16,776 nt of DNA. Source: an uncultured Parabacteroides sp. GTDB lineage: Bacteria; Bacteroidota; Bacteroidia; Bacteroidales; Tannerellaceae. The notes below the pieces were generated by a model that saw only the letters and a list, made by a program, of their open reading frames with translations, was not told the origin of the DNA and made no database searches. Made by a program: the position numbers and the translations under genes. Within the stretch, counting starts at the first letter, position 1, and every line of letters starts with the position of its first letter. Of the stretch, positions 1 to 6,478 are shown one piece after another. The stretch spans positions 1-16,776 of the forward strand of contig CAAGLQ010000068.1 in assembly GCA_900770835.1 (NCBI GenBank). Reading direction: 5' to 3'.

Positions 1-588
1 GCGGATCTTTCCCGTTACAACGTCTTGATCCTCTCCGGAGAGCCCTCCGGCGGCGAGGCCGCTATCCAGCAGATTGCCGACTGGGTGAAGGCGGGAGGCA
101 CGCTCGTCACGATTGGCAACGGCTATCAAGCGGCCAACAAGGCGAAGCTGACCTCTATCCAGACCATCGATCTCTCGCGGCCCGACTCAGCTACCTACGT
201 GCCTTACGGCAAGCGTTCGGATCGCTTCGCCGAGTTTCAGATTCCTGGTACCGATTTGCAAGTATCGCTTGACCGTTCGCATCCTTTAGGCTGGGGTTAC
301 ACGGATAGCGTAATGCCAATTCTGAAGAACTCCAACCTTGTTTTTCAGATGCCCAAGGAGGCCAATTTAGCTCCTGTCTGCTATGATAAGCGGCAGCCGC
401 TGCTTTCCGGTTTCATCCGCCCCGAGCATCTGAAGGCTTTGGCTGGAATGCCGGAGGTGATTTGCGAGCGCGCGGGCAAGGGCCAGGTTGTCTGTTTTGC
501 GGATGACCCGAATTTCCGTTCCGTTTGGTATGCCGGGACGCGTCTTTTCATGAATGCCATCCTGTTCGGCAATCTGATTAAGGAATAA
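1..588 (+). CDS. C-terminal part of a probable M14-family zinc carboxypeptidase (5' truncated)
   Basis: The frame is open from the first base of the window, so the start lies outside it; 195 residues and the TAA stop are visible. The visible part reads as an alpha/beta class-I glutamine-amidotransferase-like fold: LSRYNVLILSGEPSGG, then IADWVKAGGTLVTIGNG, later PLLSGFIRPEHLK and GKGQVVCFADDPNFRS. From knowledge of the family, large secreted Bacteroidetes M14 metallocarboxypeptidases carry such a domain after the catalytic one, and this tail resembles it. The catalytic HxxE...H zinc site would lie upstream and cannot be seen, so the peptidase assignment is inferred from the tail alone. In the glutamine amidotransferase-like domain I see no nucleophile-elbow cysteine, so it is probably non-catalytic. 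It is followed at once by a strong terminator and is the last gene of its unit. Confidence 0.65.
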   Translation, partial: ADLSRYNVLILSGEPSGGEAAIQQIADWVKAGGTLVTIGNGYQAANKAKLTSIQTIDLSRPDSATYVPYGKRSDRFAEFQIPGTDLQVSLDRSHPLGWGYTDSVMPILKNSNLVFQMPKEANLAPVCYDKRQPLLSGFIRPEHLKALAGMPEVICERAGKGQVVCFADDPNFRSVWYAGTRLFMNAILFGNLIKE

Positions 589-631
589 AAAAAGTATAGA
601 CGCCGCAGCTGCGGCGTCTATACTGACTTTT
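589..631. terminator. Bidirectional intrinsic terminator with perfect 16-bp arms
   Basis: AGTATAGACGCCGCAG (593-608) is followed directly by its exact reverse complement (609-624). It is flanked by an A-run on the left (589-593) and by GACTTTT on the right. The GC-rich core with T-runs in both reading directions fits a terminator shared by the plus-strand peptidase gene, which ends 1 base before it, and the convergent DUF6261 gene, which ends at 661. Confidence 0.85.
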
Positions 632-660
632 CATTCACCTGTCGCGGCTGAGGCCGCCGG

Positions 661-1500
661 TCAGATCACGTCCGGATTCTCAGGCTCCGGCTCTGTCGGC
701 TCGGGAGTGGCCTCCTCTTTCGCGTTGGCCGCGCGGGTCTGGCGAGACTTCAGCGTAGCCCGTTGCTCCGCGATCAGCACGTTCATGCGGCTGATGAAAG
801 GCAGGTAATCGGTGTCGCCCTCCAATTTAGCCAACAGGTTCACCACCTCAACCAAGTGGGCGTAGGCGGCCTCCGCGTCGAGGCGGGTACGTTTCACGGC
901 GCCAACCTCCTTCTCGGCGCGCACGTCAGTGCGGGCGGCGACGGCGGCCTGGTAGTTGTTCTCGGCCGTCTCCAGCGCGTTGAACCATTCCTCGTAATGA
1001 ATCTTGATCCGGTCTTGCGCGGGGATCGCCCGGATGTCTTGGAAAAGATTGTGCAGCGCGCCGCTCTCTTGTACGGCGGACAGGCCGGTCACGTCACCAT
1101 ACTTGTCGAACTCGGCTTTCACCCGCTCGGCGATCGCCGCCATCTCCGGGTTCGGATGCGATGTCATTGCCTTGACATAGGCGTTGTTGACCCTCCATTG
1201 CTTGTCGCGCCACTCCTCGCAGGTCAGCACCTCGGTTGAGTCTTTGCTGTTGCTCTCCAACGTCTTGTCGAACGACCATACAGCCTCCTCGAAGCTATTG
1301 ATCGGGGCCTCCAATATGGCGTTGATCGGCTCTCCGTCGGCTGACAGGGCGCTTACGCCGCCCTCAACATTGATAATGTCGGGGTTCTCCGGTTCCGTAT
1401 TCTTCAGCAAATGGGGCAATAAGCTCTCCACTAATTTGAAAAAACCAAAAGCCTCCTCGTTGCGGAGACGAACGGGGCTAAAGAATTTAATTTGTTCCAT
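661..1500 (-). CDS. DUF6261 family protein, function unknown
   Basis: 279 residues starting at an ATG (1498-1500). I recognise the general DUF6261 pattern known from Bacteroidales: a start of the form (M)xxI...(S)xxRLRNEE, a predicted helical body with IHYEEWFNALETAENNYQ and KRTRLDAEAAYAHLVEVVN, and a final helix with SRMNVLIAEQRATLKSR. No signal peptide, membrane segment or catalytic motif is visible, so it is probably a cytoplasmic, mostly helical protein. The C-terminus is a proline/glutamate tail (PEPTEPEPENPDVI). The tail's last eight residues nearly repeat residues 36-43 (EPENPDII). Codons are richer in third-position G and C than in the nearby meaB and DUF1573 genes. It is monocistronic: its own promoter lies upstream and a terminator lies downstream. 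A repeat array sits directly behind the promoter. The family call is from memory of the pattern; the function is unknown. Confidence 0.75.
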   Translation of the reverse strand: MEQIKFFSPVRLRNEEAFGFFKLVESLLPHLLKNTEPENPDIINVEGGVSALSADGEPINAILEAPINSFEEAVWSFDKTLESNSKDSTEVLTCEEWRDKQWRVNNAYVKAMTSHPNPEMAAIAERVKAEFDKYGDVTGLSAVQESGALHNLFQDIRAIPAQDRIKIHYEEWFNALETAENNYQAAVAARTDVRAEKEVGAVKRTRLDAEAAYAHLVEVVNLLAKLEGDTDYLPFISRMNVLIAEQRATLKSRQTRAANAKEEATPEPTEPEPENPDVI

Positions 1501-1523
1501 ATCTTTTGTTGTTTATTTGTGTT

Positions 1524-1539
1524 GTGGCAATATCGCCAC
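1524..1539 (-). promoter_or_regulatory. Small hairpin in the DUF6261 5' leader
   Basis: GTGGC (1524-1528) and GCCAC (1535-1539) form a 5-bp stem with a 6-base loop. It lies just downstream of the predicted -7 box, in or at the edge of the transcribed leader. It could stabilise the mRNA or tune initiation; no attenuator or riboswitch is evident. Confidence 0.3.
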
Positions 1540-1541
1540 GC

Positions 1542-1572
1542 CAAAGTTAGGCAAAGATAAGGGATAAAGCAA
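1542..1572 (-). promoter_or_regulatory. Predicted promoter of the DUF6261 gene (Bacteroidetes type)
   Basis: On the minus strand TTG (1570-1572) is followed after 20 bp by TAACTTTG (1542-1549), which matches the Bacteroidetes -33 TTTG / -7 TAnnTTTG pattern. A second box, TATCTTTG (1552-1559), lies just upstream and may be an alternative -7. The leader to the ATG would be about 35 bases. Confidence 0.5.
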
Positions 1573-1606
1573 CGCTTATGGATTGAAAATAGGCGCGAAA
1601 TGGGCT

Positions 1607-1840
1607 AAAAACTTTTTTAGCGACCGTCGCGTCTGCGCGAGACGCGCAAAAATTTTTTTTAGGTCGTTTCGCGTCTGCGCGAAGGCCCGAAAAACTTTTT
1701 TAGGTTGTTTCGCGTCTGCGCGAGACGTGCAAAAATTTTTTTTAGGTTGTTTCGCGTCCTCGCGGAAGGCCCGAAAAACTTTTTTAGGTTGTTTCGCGTC
1801 TGCGCGAGACGCGCAAAAAACTTTTTTAGGTCATTTCGCG
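1607..1840. repeat. Array of six A-tract/GC-hairpin repeats, spacing 41-43 bp
   Basis: Units begin at A-tracts at 1607, 1648, 1690, 1731, 1774 and 1815. Each holds A5-6, then C or T, then a T-run, then AGG(T/C)(T/C)GTTTCGCGTC and a GC-rich end. Two kinds of end alternate: TGCGCGAGACG(C/T)GC, which can fold as GCGTCT/AGACGC, and TGCGCGAAGGCCCG, where only TCGCG/CGCGA pairs. The higher-order period is therefore about 84 bp. The first and last units are divergent. A plus-strand frame stays open through it (1583-1903, TTG start), but I do not regard it as a gene. There are no cas genes, and the units differ from one another, so it is not CRISPR. It lies between the divergent DUF6261 and nrdD promoters. 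I do not know what it does. Confidence 0.8.
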
Positions 1841-2113
1841 CATTTTTCTCATAGGAAAGTCCTCTTTTTACCTGCCATCGTCATGCGTGGCCGGGGCGGA
1901 TAAAACCGCGCGGAGGGAGTCGCTCCGGTAGAGGCTTGATCCTGGTTTGTCAAGCTCACTTCATCGCTTTGATTTACCCCAAAAAGAATATTTTAGAAAC
2001 CTGTTTAATTTAAAGTTTTCCAAAACAAAAAATAATGTATTGTAAATAATACGTTTGACATTTTTTAATCTGCTAAAAGTTTTCCATTTAGGAGAACTTG
2101 TTGAACAGTAAAT
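1841..2113. other. Non-coding stretch between the repeat array and the nrdD promoter
   Basis: I see no supportable gene here. The left part (to about 1960) is GC-rich with short hairpins: GCGG/CCGC at 1896-1909, CGGAG/CTCCG at 1911-1927 and GCTTGA/TCAAGC at 1934-1955. These could be remains of a structured RNA or of the neighbouring repeat family. The right part (about 1975 to 2113) is very AT-rich. It contains the inverted repeat GTATT-GTAAAT-AATAC (2037-2052), about 60 bases upstream of the nrdD -7 box, which could be an operator. A 60-codon minus-strand frame here has low-complexity composition and is not called. Confidence 0.4.
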
Positions 2114-2121
2114 TATCTTTG
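2114..2121 (+). promoter_or_regulatory. Predicted -7 box of the nrdDG operon
   Basis: TATCTTTG matches TAnnTTTG exactly and lies 36 bases before the nrdD ATG. No good -33 TTTG is found at 19-21 bp; TTTA at 2087-2090 is the nearest candidate. This could mean dependence on an activator. Confidence 0.45.
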
Positions 2122-2157
2122 CGACCAAATTAATTACCAACATAGAACAGCAAAGAG

Positions 2158-4365
2158 ATGATACAAACCGTAGTTAAAAGAGATGGCCGTATCGTGGGTT
2201 TCAACGAGGATAAGATCGTGTCGGCGATCCGTAAGGCCATGTTGCATACCGACATGGGCGAGGACAAGCAATTGATTCGCCAGATTACCGATCATATTGC
2301 TTTCCGGGGCAACGCGCAGATGACGGTGGAGGCTATTCAGGATGCCGTGGAGATGGAGCTGATGAAAAGTAGCCGCAAGGATGTGGCGCAGAAGTATATC
2401 GCTTACCGTAACCAGCGTAGCATCGCCCGCAAGGCGAAGACGCGCGACATTTTCTTGGAGATCATCAATATCAAATCGAATGATGTGACCCGCGAGAACG
2501 CCAACATGAACGCCGATACGCCGGCCGGCATGATGATGAAATTCTCGAGCGAGACGACCAAGCCTTTCGTGGACGACTATTTGTTGAGCGCTGAGGTGAA
2601 GGAGGCTGTGATCAACAATTACTTGCACATTCATGATAAGGATTACTACCCGACGAAAAGCTTGACCTGCGTGCAGCATCCGTTGGATCGCATCTTGCGG
2701 CATGGTTTCTCAGCCGGTCATGGCGAGTCTCGTCCGGCGAAGCGGATCGAGACGGCCAGTATCCTGGGATGTATCTCTCTGGAGACGGCGCAGAATGAGA
2801 TGCATGGCGGACAGGCGATCCCCGCTTTCGATTTTTACTTGGCCCCCTATGTACGTTTGAGCTATATTGAGGAGGTAAAGACGTTGGAGGAACTTTACGG
2901 ACAGGATTTGCATCATCTCTACGAGGCGCCGATCGACGATTATTTGACTACGGACTTGAATGGCTTGAGTGGCGAGGCGCGCATCCGGCAACATGCGATC
3001 AACCAGACTGTCGCGCGGGTGCATCAGTCTATGGAGGCTTTCATCCATAATATGAACACGATTCATTCTCGCGGCGGAAACCAGGTGGTGTTTAGCTCTA
3101 TAAATTATGGTACAGACACCTCGGCGGAGGGTCGTTGCATCATCCGTGAGTTGTTGAAGAGTACTTATCAAGGTGTTGGTAATGGGGAGACGGCTATCTT
3201 TCCGATCCAGATCTGGAAGAAGAAACGAGGGGTGAGCTATCTTCCGACTGATCGTAACTACGACTTGTATCAATTGGCATGCAAGGTGACAGCTCGTCGC
3301 TTTTTCCCTAATTTCTTGAACTTGGACGCTACCTTTAACCAAAGCGAGGAGTGGCGCGCGGATGATCCGCAGCGTTACTTGCATGAGGTAGCGACGATGG
3401 GTTGCCGTACGCGTGTGTTTGAGAATCGTTTTGGCCCGAAGACCTCCATCGGTCGTGGCAATCTTTCTTTCTCGACCATCAATATTGTGCGTTTGGCCAT
3501 CGAGTGCCGCCATCTGACGAATCAGGAGGAGCGCATCGCTCTTTTCTTCTCCAAGCTCGATTATATGTTGGAGGTGACAGCCCGCCAGTTGCATGAGCGC
3601 ATGGAGTTTCAGAAGACAGCCTATGCGAAACAGTTCCCTTTGCTGATGTCTGCGCTGTGGTTAGGTTGTGAGAAGTTGAGGCCGAATGATACGATCGCTT
3701 CCGTAATCAACCAAGGAACCTTGGGCATCGGCTTTATCGGCTTGGCGGAGTGCCTGGTCGCTCTGATCGGTAAGCATCATGGAGAAAGCGAGGAGGCGCA
3801 AGCGTTAGGTTTGCGTATCGTCACTTATATGCGCGACAGGGCGAATCAATTCTCTGAACAATACCAGCATAATTACAGCGTGCTGGCAACTCCGGCGGAG
3901 GGACTCTCCGGCCGTTTCACCCGTCGGGATCGTAAGAGCTTTGGTGTGCTTCCGGGCATCACGGATCGTGAGTATTATACGAACTCAAACCATGTGCCGG
4001 TATATTATAAATGTAGCGCGCGGCATAAGGCGGAGGTGGAGGCTCCCTATCATGACTTGACCCGTGGCGGTCATATTTTTTATGTCGAGATGGATGGTGA
4101 CGCGACACACAATCCCGAGGCGATCATGCGTGTGGTGGATATGATGGATAAGTACAACATCGGCTACGGATCCGTGAACCATAACCGCAATCGTTGCTTG
4201 GATTGTGGCTATGAGAATGCGGTGGCTGATTTGGAGGTTTGCCCGAAGTGCGGAAGCCGGCATATAGATAAGTTGCAGCGCATTACCGGCTATTTGGTCG
4301 GTACGACGGATCGCTGGAACAAGGCGAAGTTGGCAGAGTTGAACGATCGCGTAACACATGGCTGA
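2158..4365 (+). CDS. nrdD: Anaerobic (class III) ribonucleoside-triphosphate reductase
   Basis: 735 residues. It reduces ribonucleoside triphosphates to deoxynucleotides without oxygen, using a glycyl radical installed by NrdG. An N-terminal ATP-cone (about residues 3-92, starting VVKRDGRIVGFNEDKI) provides allosteric activity control. The barrel domain contains YLHIHDKDYYPTKSLTC, with C171 in the position of one active-site cysteine. It also contains MGCRTRVFENRFGP, with C416 as the likely thiyl-radical cysteine. The C-terminus has the structural zinc site C680xxC683...C695xxC698 and the glycyl-radical loop RITGYLVG, in which G711 is the radical glycine. All expected elements are present, so it should be functional. 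The ATG at 2158 is preceded by AAAGAG. The stop overlaps the nrdG start as TGATG, so translation is probably coupled. An obligate anaerobe would rely on this enzyme for DNA precursors. Confidence 0.97.
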   Translation: MIQTVVKRDGRIVGFNEDKIVSAIRKAMLHTDMGEDKQLIRQITDHIAFRGNAQMTVEAIQDAVEMELMKSSRKDVAQKYIAYRNQRSIARKAKTRDIFLEIINIKSNDVTRENANMNADTPAGMMMKFSSETTKPFVDDYLLSAEVKEAVINNYLHIHDKDYYPTKSLTCVQHPLDRILRHGFSAGHGESRPAKRIETASILGCISLETAQNEMHGGQAIPAFDFYLAPYVRLSYIEEVKTLEELYGQDLHHLYEAPIDDYLTTDLNGLSGEARIRQHAINQTVARVHQSMEAFIHNMNTIHSRGGNQVVFSSINYGTDTSAEGRCIIRELLKSTYQGVGNGETAIFPIQIWKKKRGVSYLPTDRNYDLYQLACKVTARRFFPNFLNLDATFNQSEEWRADDPQRYLHEVATMGCRTRVFENRFGPKTSIGRGNLSFSTINIVRLAIECRHLTNQEERIALFFSKLDYMLEVTARQLHERMEFQKTAYAKQFPLLMSALWLGCEKLRPNDTIASVINQGTLGIGFIGLAECLVALIGKHHGESEEAQALGLRIVTYMRDRANQFSEQYQHNYSVLATPAEGLSGRFTRRDRKSFGVLPGITDREYYTNSNHVPVYYKCSARHKAEVEAPYHDLTRGGHIFYVEMDGDATHNPEAIMRVVDMMDKYNIGYGSVNHNRNRCLDCGYENAVADLEVCPKCGSRHIDKLQRITGYLVGTTDRWNKAKLAELNDRVTHG

Positions 4366-4865
4366 TGCTTTCGGTGCTATCTATCATAGAAGATACGACA
4401 GTGGACGGTCCGGGTTTCCGGACCGCCATTTATGCCGCGGGCTGTCCGAATCATTGTCCGGGCTGCCATAATCCGGAGTCATGGGAGATTGAGCGAGGTG
4501 TTTGGATGGAGACAGAGGAGGTGGTGGCTCGTGTTTTGGCTGATGAGTTTGCTAATGTCACCTTCAGCGGAGGAGATCCAATGTTCCAGCCGGAAGGCTT
4601 CGCGGATGTAGCGGCGGCAATCAAAAAACGTAGTCAAAAGACGATATGGTGTTATACCGGTTATCGTTATGAAGATCTGTTGCGCCATCCACAACAGACC
4701 CGGTTGCTACGTTATATTGATGTACTGGTGGATGGCCCTTTCATACAGGCATTGCGGGATGAGAGCCTTCTTTTCCGGGGTAGCAGCAATCAACGTTTGA
4801 TTGATGTACAGGCCTCCTTGCAGGCGGGAGAAGTGGTGCCTTTCAGTTATGATCCTTATCTTTGA
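4365..4865 (+). CDS. nrdG: Anaerobic ribonucleotide reductase activating protein (radical SAM)
   Basis: 166 residues. It uses a [4Fe-4S] cluster and S-adenosylmethionine to make the glycyl radical on NrdD. The radical-SAM motif CxxxCxxC is C27-PNH-C31-PG-C34, inside AAGCPNHCPGCHNPESW. The SAM-contacting region TFSGGDPMFQ is at 66-75. The length is typical for NrdG, which is a minimal radical-SAM protein. The ATG shares its A with the nrdD stop codon (TGATG), which ties production of the two partners together. Confidence 0.96.
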   Translation: MLSVLSIIEDTTVDGPGFRTAIYAAGCPNHCPGCHNPESWEIERGVWMETEEVVARVLADEFANVTFSGGDPMFQPEGFADVAAAIKKRSQKTIWCYTGYRYEDLLRHPQQTRLLRYIDVLVDGPFIQALRDESLLFRGSSNQRLIDVQASLQAGEVVPFSYDPYL

Positions 4866-4889
4866 ACGACCTTTTTCTGTATTCTCGTG

Positions 4890-4917
4890 TTGAATCCCAT
4901 GGTTTTTTGTACATTTG
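4890..4917 (+). promoter_or_regulatory. Predicted promoter of the DUF1573-DUF1573-meaB unit
   Basis: TACATTTG (4910-4917) is a perfect TAnnTTTG box, the same octamer as at the metY promoter. TTG at 4890-4892 is a possible -33 with a rather short 17-bp spacer. The ATG at 4947 is 29 bases further on. Confidence 0.5.
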
Positions 4918-4946
4918 CCCACACAATCATTAAACAAGAAAGAAAC

Positions 4947-5324
4947 ATGAAACGTATTCTCTTTATTCTCATGGCTATCCTGTTTACTACCGGATTGGCC
5001 ACCGCGCAAAAGAAAGCAATTATCTCCGCAGAGGAAACCAGTTACAATTTTGGTGTAATCAAGGAAACAGATGGAAAAGTGACACATACCTTTGAGGTCA
5101 CTAATAAAGGTGATATGCCGTTGGTGATTACTCGTGTGATCGCCTCTTGTGGTTGTACTACTCCTGAATGGCCGAAAGAACCGGTTGCGCCTGGTAAGAG
5201 CGCAGATATCAAAGTGACGTTCGATCCTTCCAATCGCCCGGGTCCTTTCACAAAGACCATCTCTATCTATAGCAATGGAAAGACAGGAAGTTTCATTATG
5301 AATATCCGAGGCGAGGTTCAATAA
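4947..5324 (+). CDS. Secreted DUF1573 domain protein (single domain)
   Basis: 125 residues from the ATG at 4947. A longer frame from a TTG at 4887 is rejected because it would begin ahead of the predicted promoter box and spoil a clear signal peptide (MKRILFILMAILFTTGLATA, cleaved near residues 20-21). The mature part is one immunoglobulin-like DUF1573 domain: YNFGVIKETDGKVTHTFEVTN, then PLVITRVIASCGCTTPEW with C68 and C70, then VTFDPSNRPGPFTKTISIYS. DUF1573 proteins are common in Bacteroidetes as exported proteins of unknown function. The CGC motif could bind a metal or form a disulfide, but this is unproven. The next gene begins with a close paralog of this domain. Confidence 0.9.
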   Translation: MKRILFILMAILFTTGLATAQKKAIISAEETSYNFGVIKETDGKVTHTFEVTNKGDMPLVITRVIASCGCTTPEWPKEPVAPGKSADIKVTFDPSNRPGPFTKTISIYSNGKTGSFIMNIRGEVQ

Positions 5325-5357
5325 GCGGCTTTACTATAGATATAGAAAACGTTGACT

Positions 5358-6470
5358 ATGCTAAGCAGCCACAAAATTCTACTATTGATCGTGACCTTAT
5401 GTTGTGCAACTGCTGTTTGGGCCGACAAAGGGGCTCAAATAGTAGCGAAGGAGTTGACCTATAATTTCGGTACAATCGCCGAGTCGGATGGGTTAGCGAG
5501 CCATGTATTCACGATCCAAAACACGGGCGATGCACCTTTGGTGATCACCCGTGTAACGGCCTCCTGTGGTTGCACGCGTCCTGAATGGAGTAAAGCTCCG
5601 ATAGCCCCAGGACAGACAGGTGAAGTGAAAGTTTCCTATGATCCTAAAGGACGTCCAGGTCCTTTTTATAAGACTGTTTCTATTTATAGCAACGGGAAAA
5701 AAGGCAGCTACAATTTGGCCATCAAGGGTACGGTAACTCCTAAACCAATTAAGCCTGTATTTGTGTATCCTTATGCGATAGGTCCTTTGAAGCTACACAC
5801 GAAGCAAGTACTGTTTAGTAGCATTCGTCAAGATGAGACTTTGGGCGAAAAAATTCATGTGAAGAATGAAAATGATAGTCCTGTGCAGATTCGCTTTGGG
5901 AAAGTTCCTCATTATCTGTTAGTGCAGGCTTCTCCTGAGAATTTGGCTTCAGGCGAGGAAGGAGCGATCACACTTCTTTTCGATGCGAAAGCTGTGAAGC
6001 GCAAGGGACGTACTACCAGCGTGATACCGTTATATATCTCTATCCCCGGCAAGAAAGAGGAGGTAGAAGGTGAGATCCATGTGGCGGCCAATCTGATTGA
6101 CAATTTTAGTAAGCTTTCTGCCTCGGAAAAGGCACAGGCACCTGTGGCACAACTCTCTGGAACACTCTTGGAATTCGGACAACTGCCAGATAAGCAACGT
6201 AGTATTCCTCTTATTGGAGGCAAGGTAATAAGTACCTTCGAGATCACTAATATCGGCAAGACACCCTTGTTGATTTATAGTGTCACCTGTGATGATGAAC
6301 GCATCGATATCTCAGGCGGCAAGAAGGAACTGAAACCGGGTGCCACCGCTACCTACAAAGTGGCGATCCATCCGAAGACAGTCAAGACCAAATTAGAAAC
6401 CCTCATAAACGTAGTGTGCAACGACCCGAACGGACCGATTCGTCTGATCAAGGTCACTGCCTATAAATAG
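5358..6470 (+). CDS. Secreted multi-domain DUF1573 protein
   Basis: 370 residues from the ATG at 5358; a TTG six bases upstream is possible but less likely. The signal peptide is MLSSHKILLLIVTLCCATA, with cleavage expected near VWA-D23. Residues about 27-135 form a DUF1573 domain strongly similar to the whole preceding protein, sharing PLVITRV, ASCGCT, PEW, RPGPF and SIYSNGK; C70 and C72 form the CGC motif. The middle part (about 140-245) looks like a second beta-sandwich. The last part (about 260-370; FGQLPDKQRSIPLIGGKVISTFEITN) is a third such domain without the CGC motif. It starts 33 bases after the first DUF1573 gene, and 8 bases separate it from meaB, so it is very likely in the same transcript. 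The role is unknown. Confidence 0.88.
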   Translation: MLSSHKILLLIVTLCCATAVWADKGAQIVAKELTYNFGTIAESDGLASHVFTIQNTGDAPLVITRVTASCGCTRPEWSKAPIAPGQTGEVKVSYDPKGRPGPFYKTVSIYSNGKKGSYNLAIKGTVTPKPIKPVFVYPYAIGPLKLHTKQVLFSSIRQDETLGEKIHVKNENDSPVQIRFGKVPHYLLVQASPENLASGEEGAITLLFDAKAVKRKGRTTSVIPLYISIPGKKEEVEGEIHVAANLIDNFSKLSASEKAQAPVAQLSGTLLEFGQLPDKQRSIPLIGGKVISTFEITNIGKTPLLIYSVTCDDERIDISGGKKELKPGATATYKVAIHPKTVKTKLETLINVVCNDPNGPIRLIKVTAYK

Positions 6471-6478
6471 CAATCAGT

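Noticed and set aside
763..1239. Long plus-strand frames opposite the DUF6261 gene (also 1184-1567).
   Set aside because: They are shadows of a GC-rich coding strand; composition and lack of family motifs speak against them, while the minus-strand frame has a promoter and terminator.
1607..1840. CRISPR array.
   Set aside because: The whole unit is repeated with no unique spacers, repeats are imperfect and alternate in type, and no cas genes are nearby.
1583..1903. A 106-codon plus-strand frame through the repeat array, with repeated KTFLGCFASAR-like peptides.
   Set aside because: It starts at TTG without a ribosome binding site. The repeat spacing (41-43 bp) does not keep reading frame, and the peptide is only the translation of the DNA repeats.
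1961..2143. A 60-codon minus-strand frame upstream of nrdD.
   Set aside because: AT-rich low-complexity sequence that overlaps the nrdD promoter region; no recognisable domain.
2710..3594. A 294-codon minus-strand frame inside nrdD, and similar ones at 2134-2703 and 3985-4359.
   Set aside because: Antisense shadows of a well-conserved gene; nrdD shows all catalytic residues.
4857..4864. TATCTTTG at the end of nrdG as a promoter -7 box.
   Set aside because: It is the coding sequence for the last residues plus the stop codon, has no -33 partner, and a better box lies at 4910-4917.
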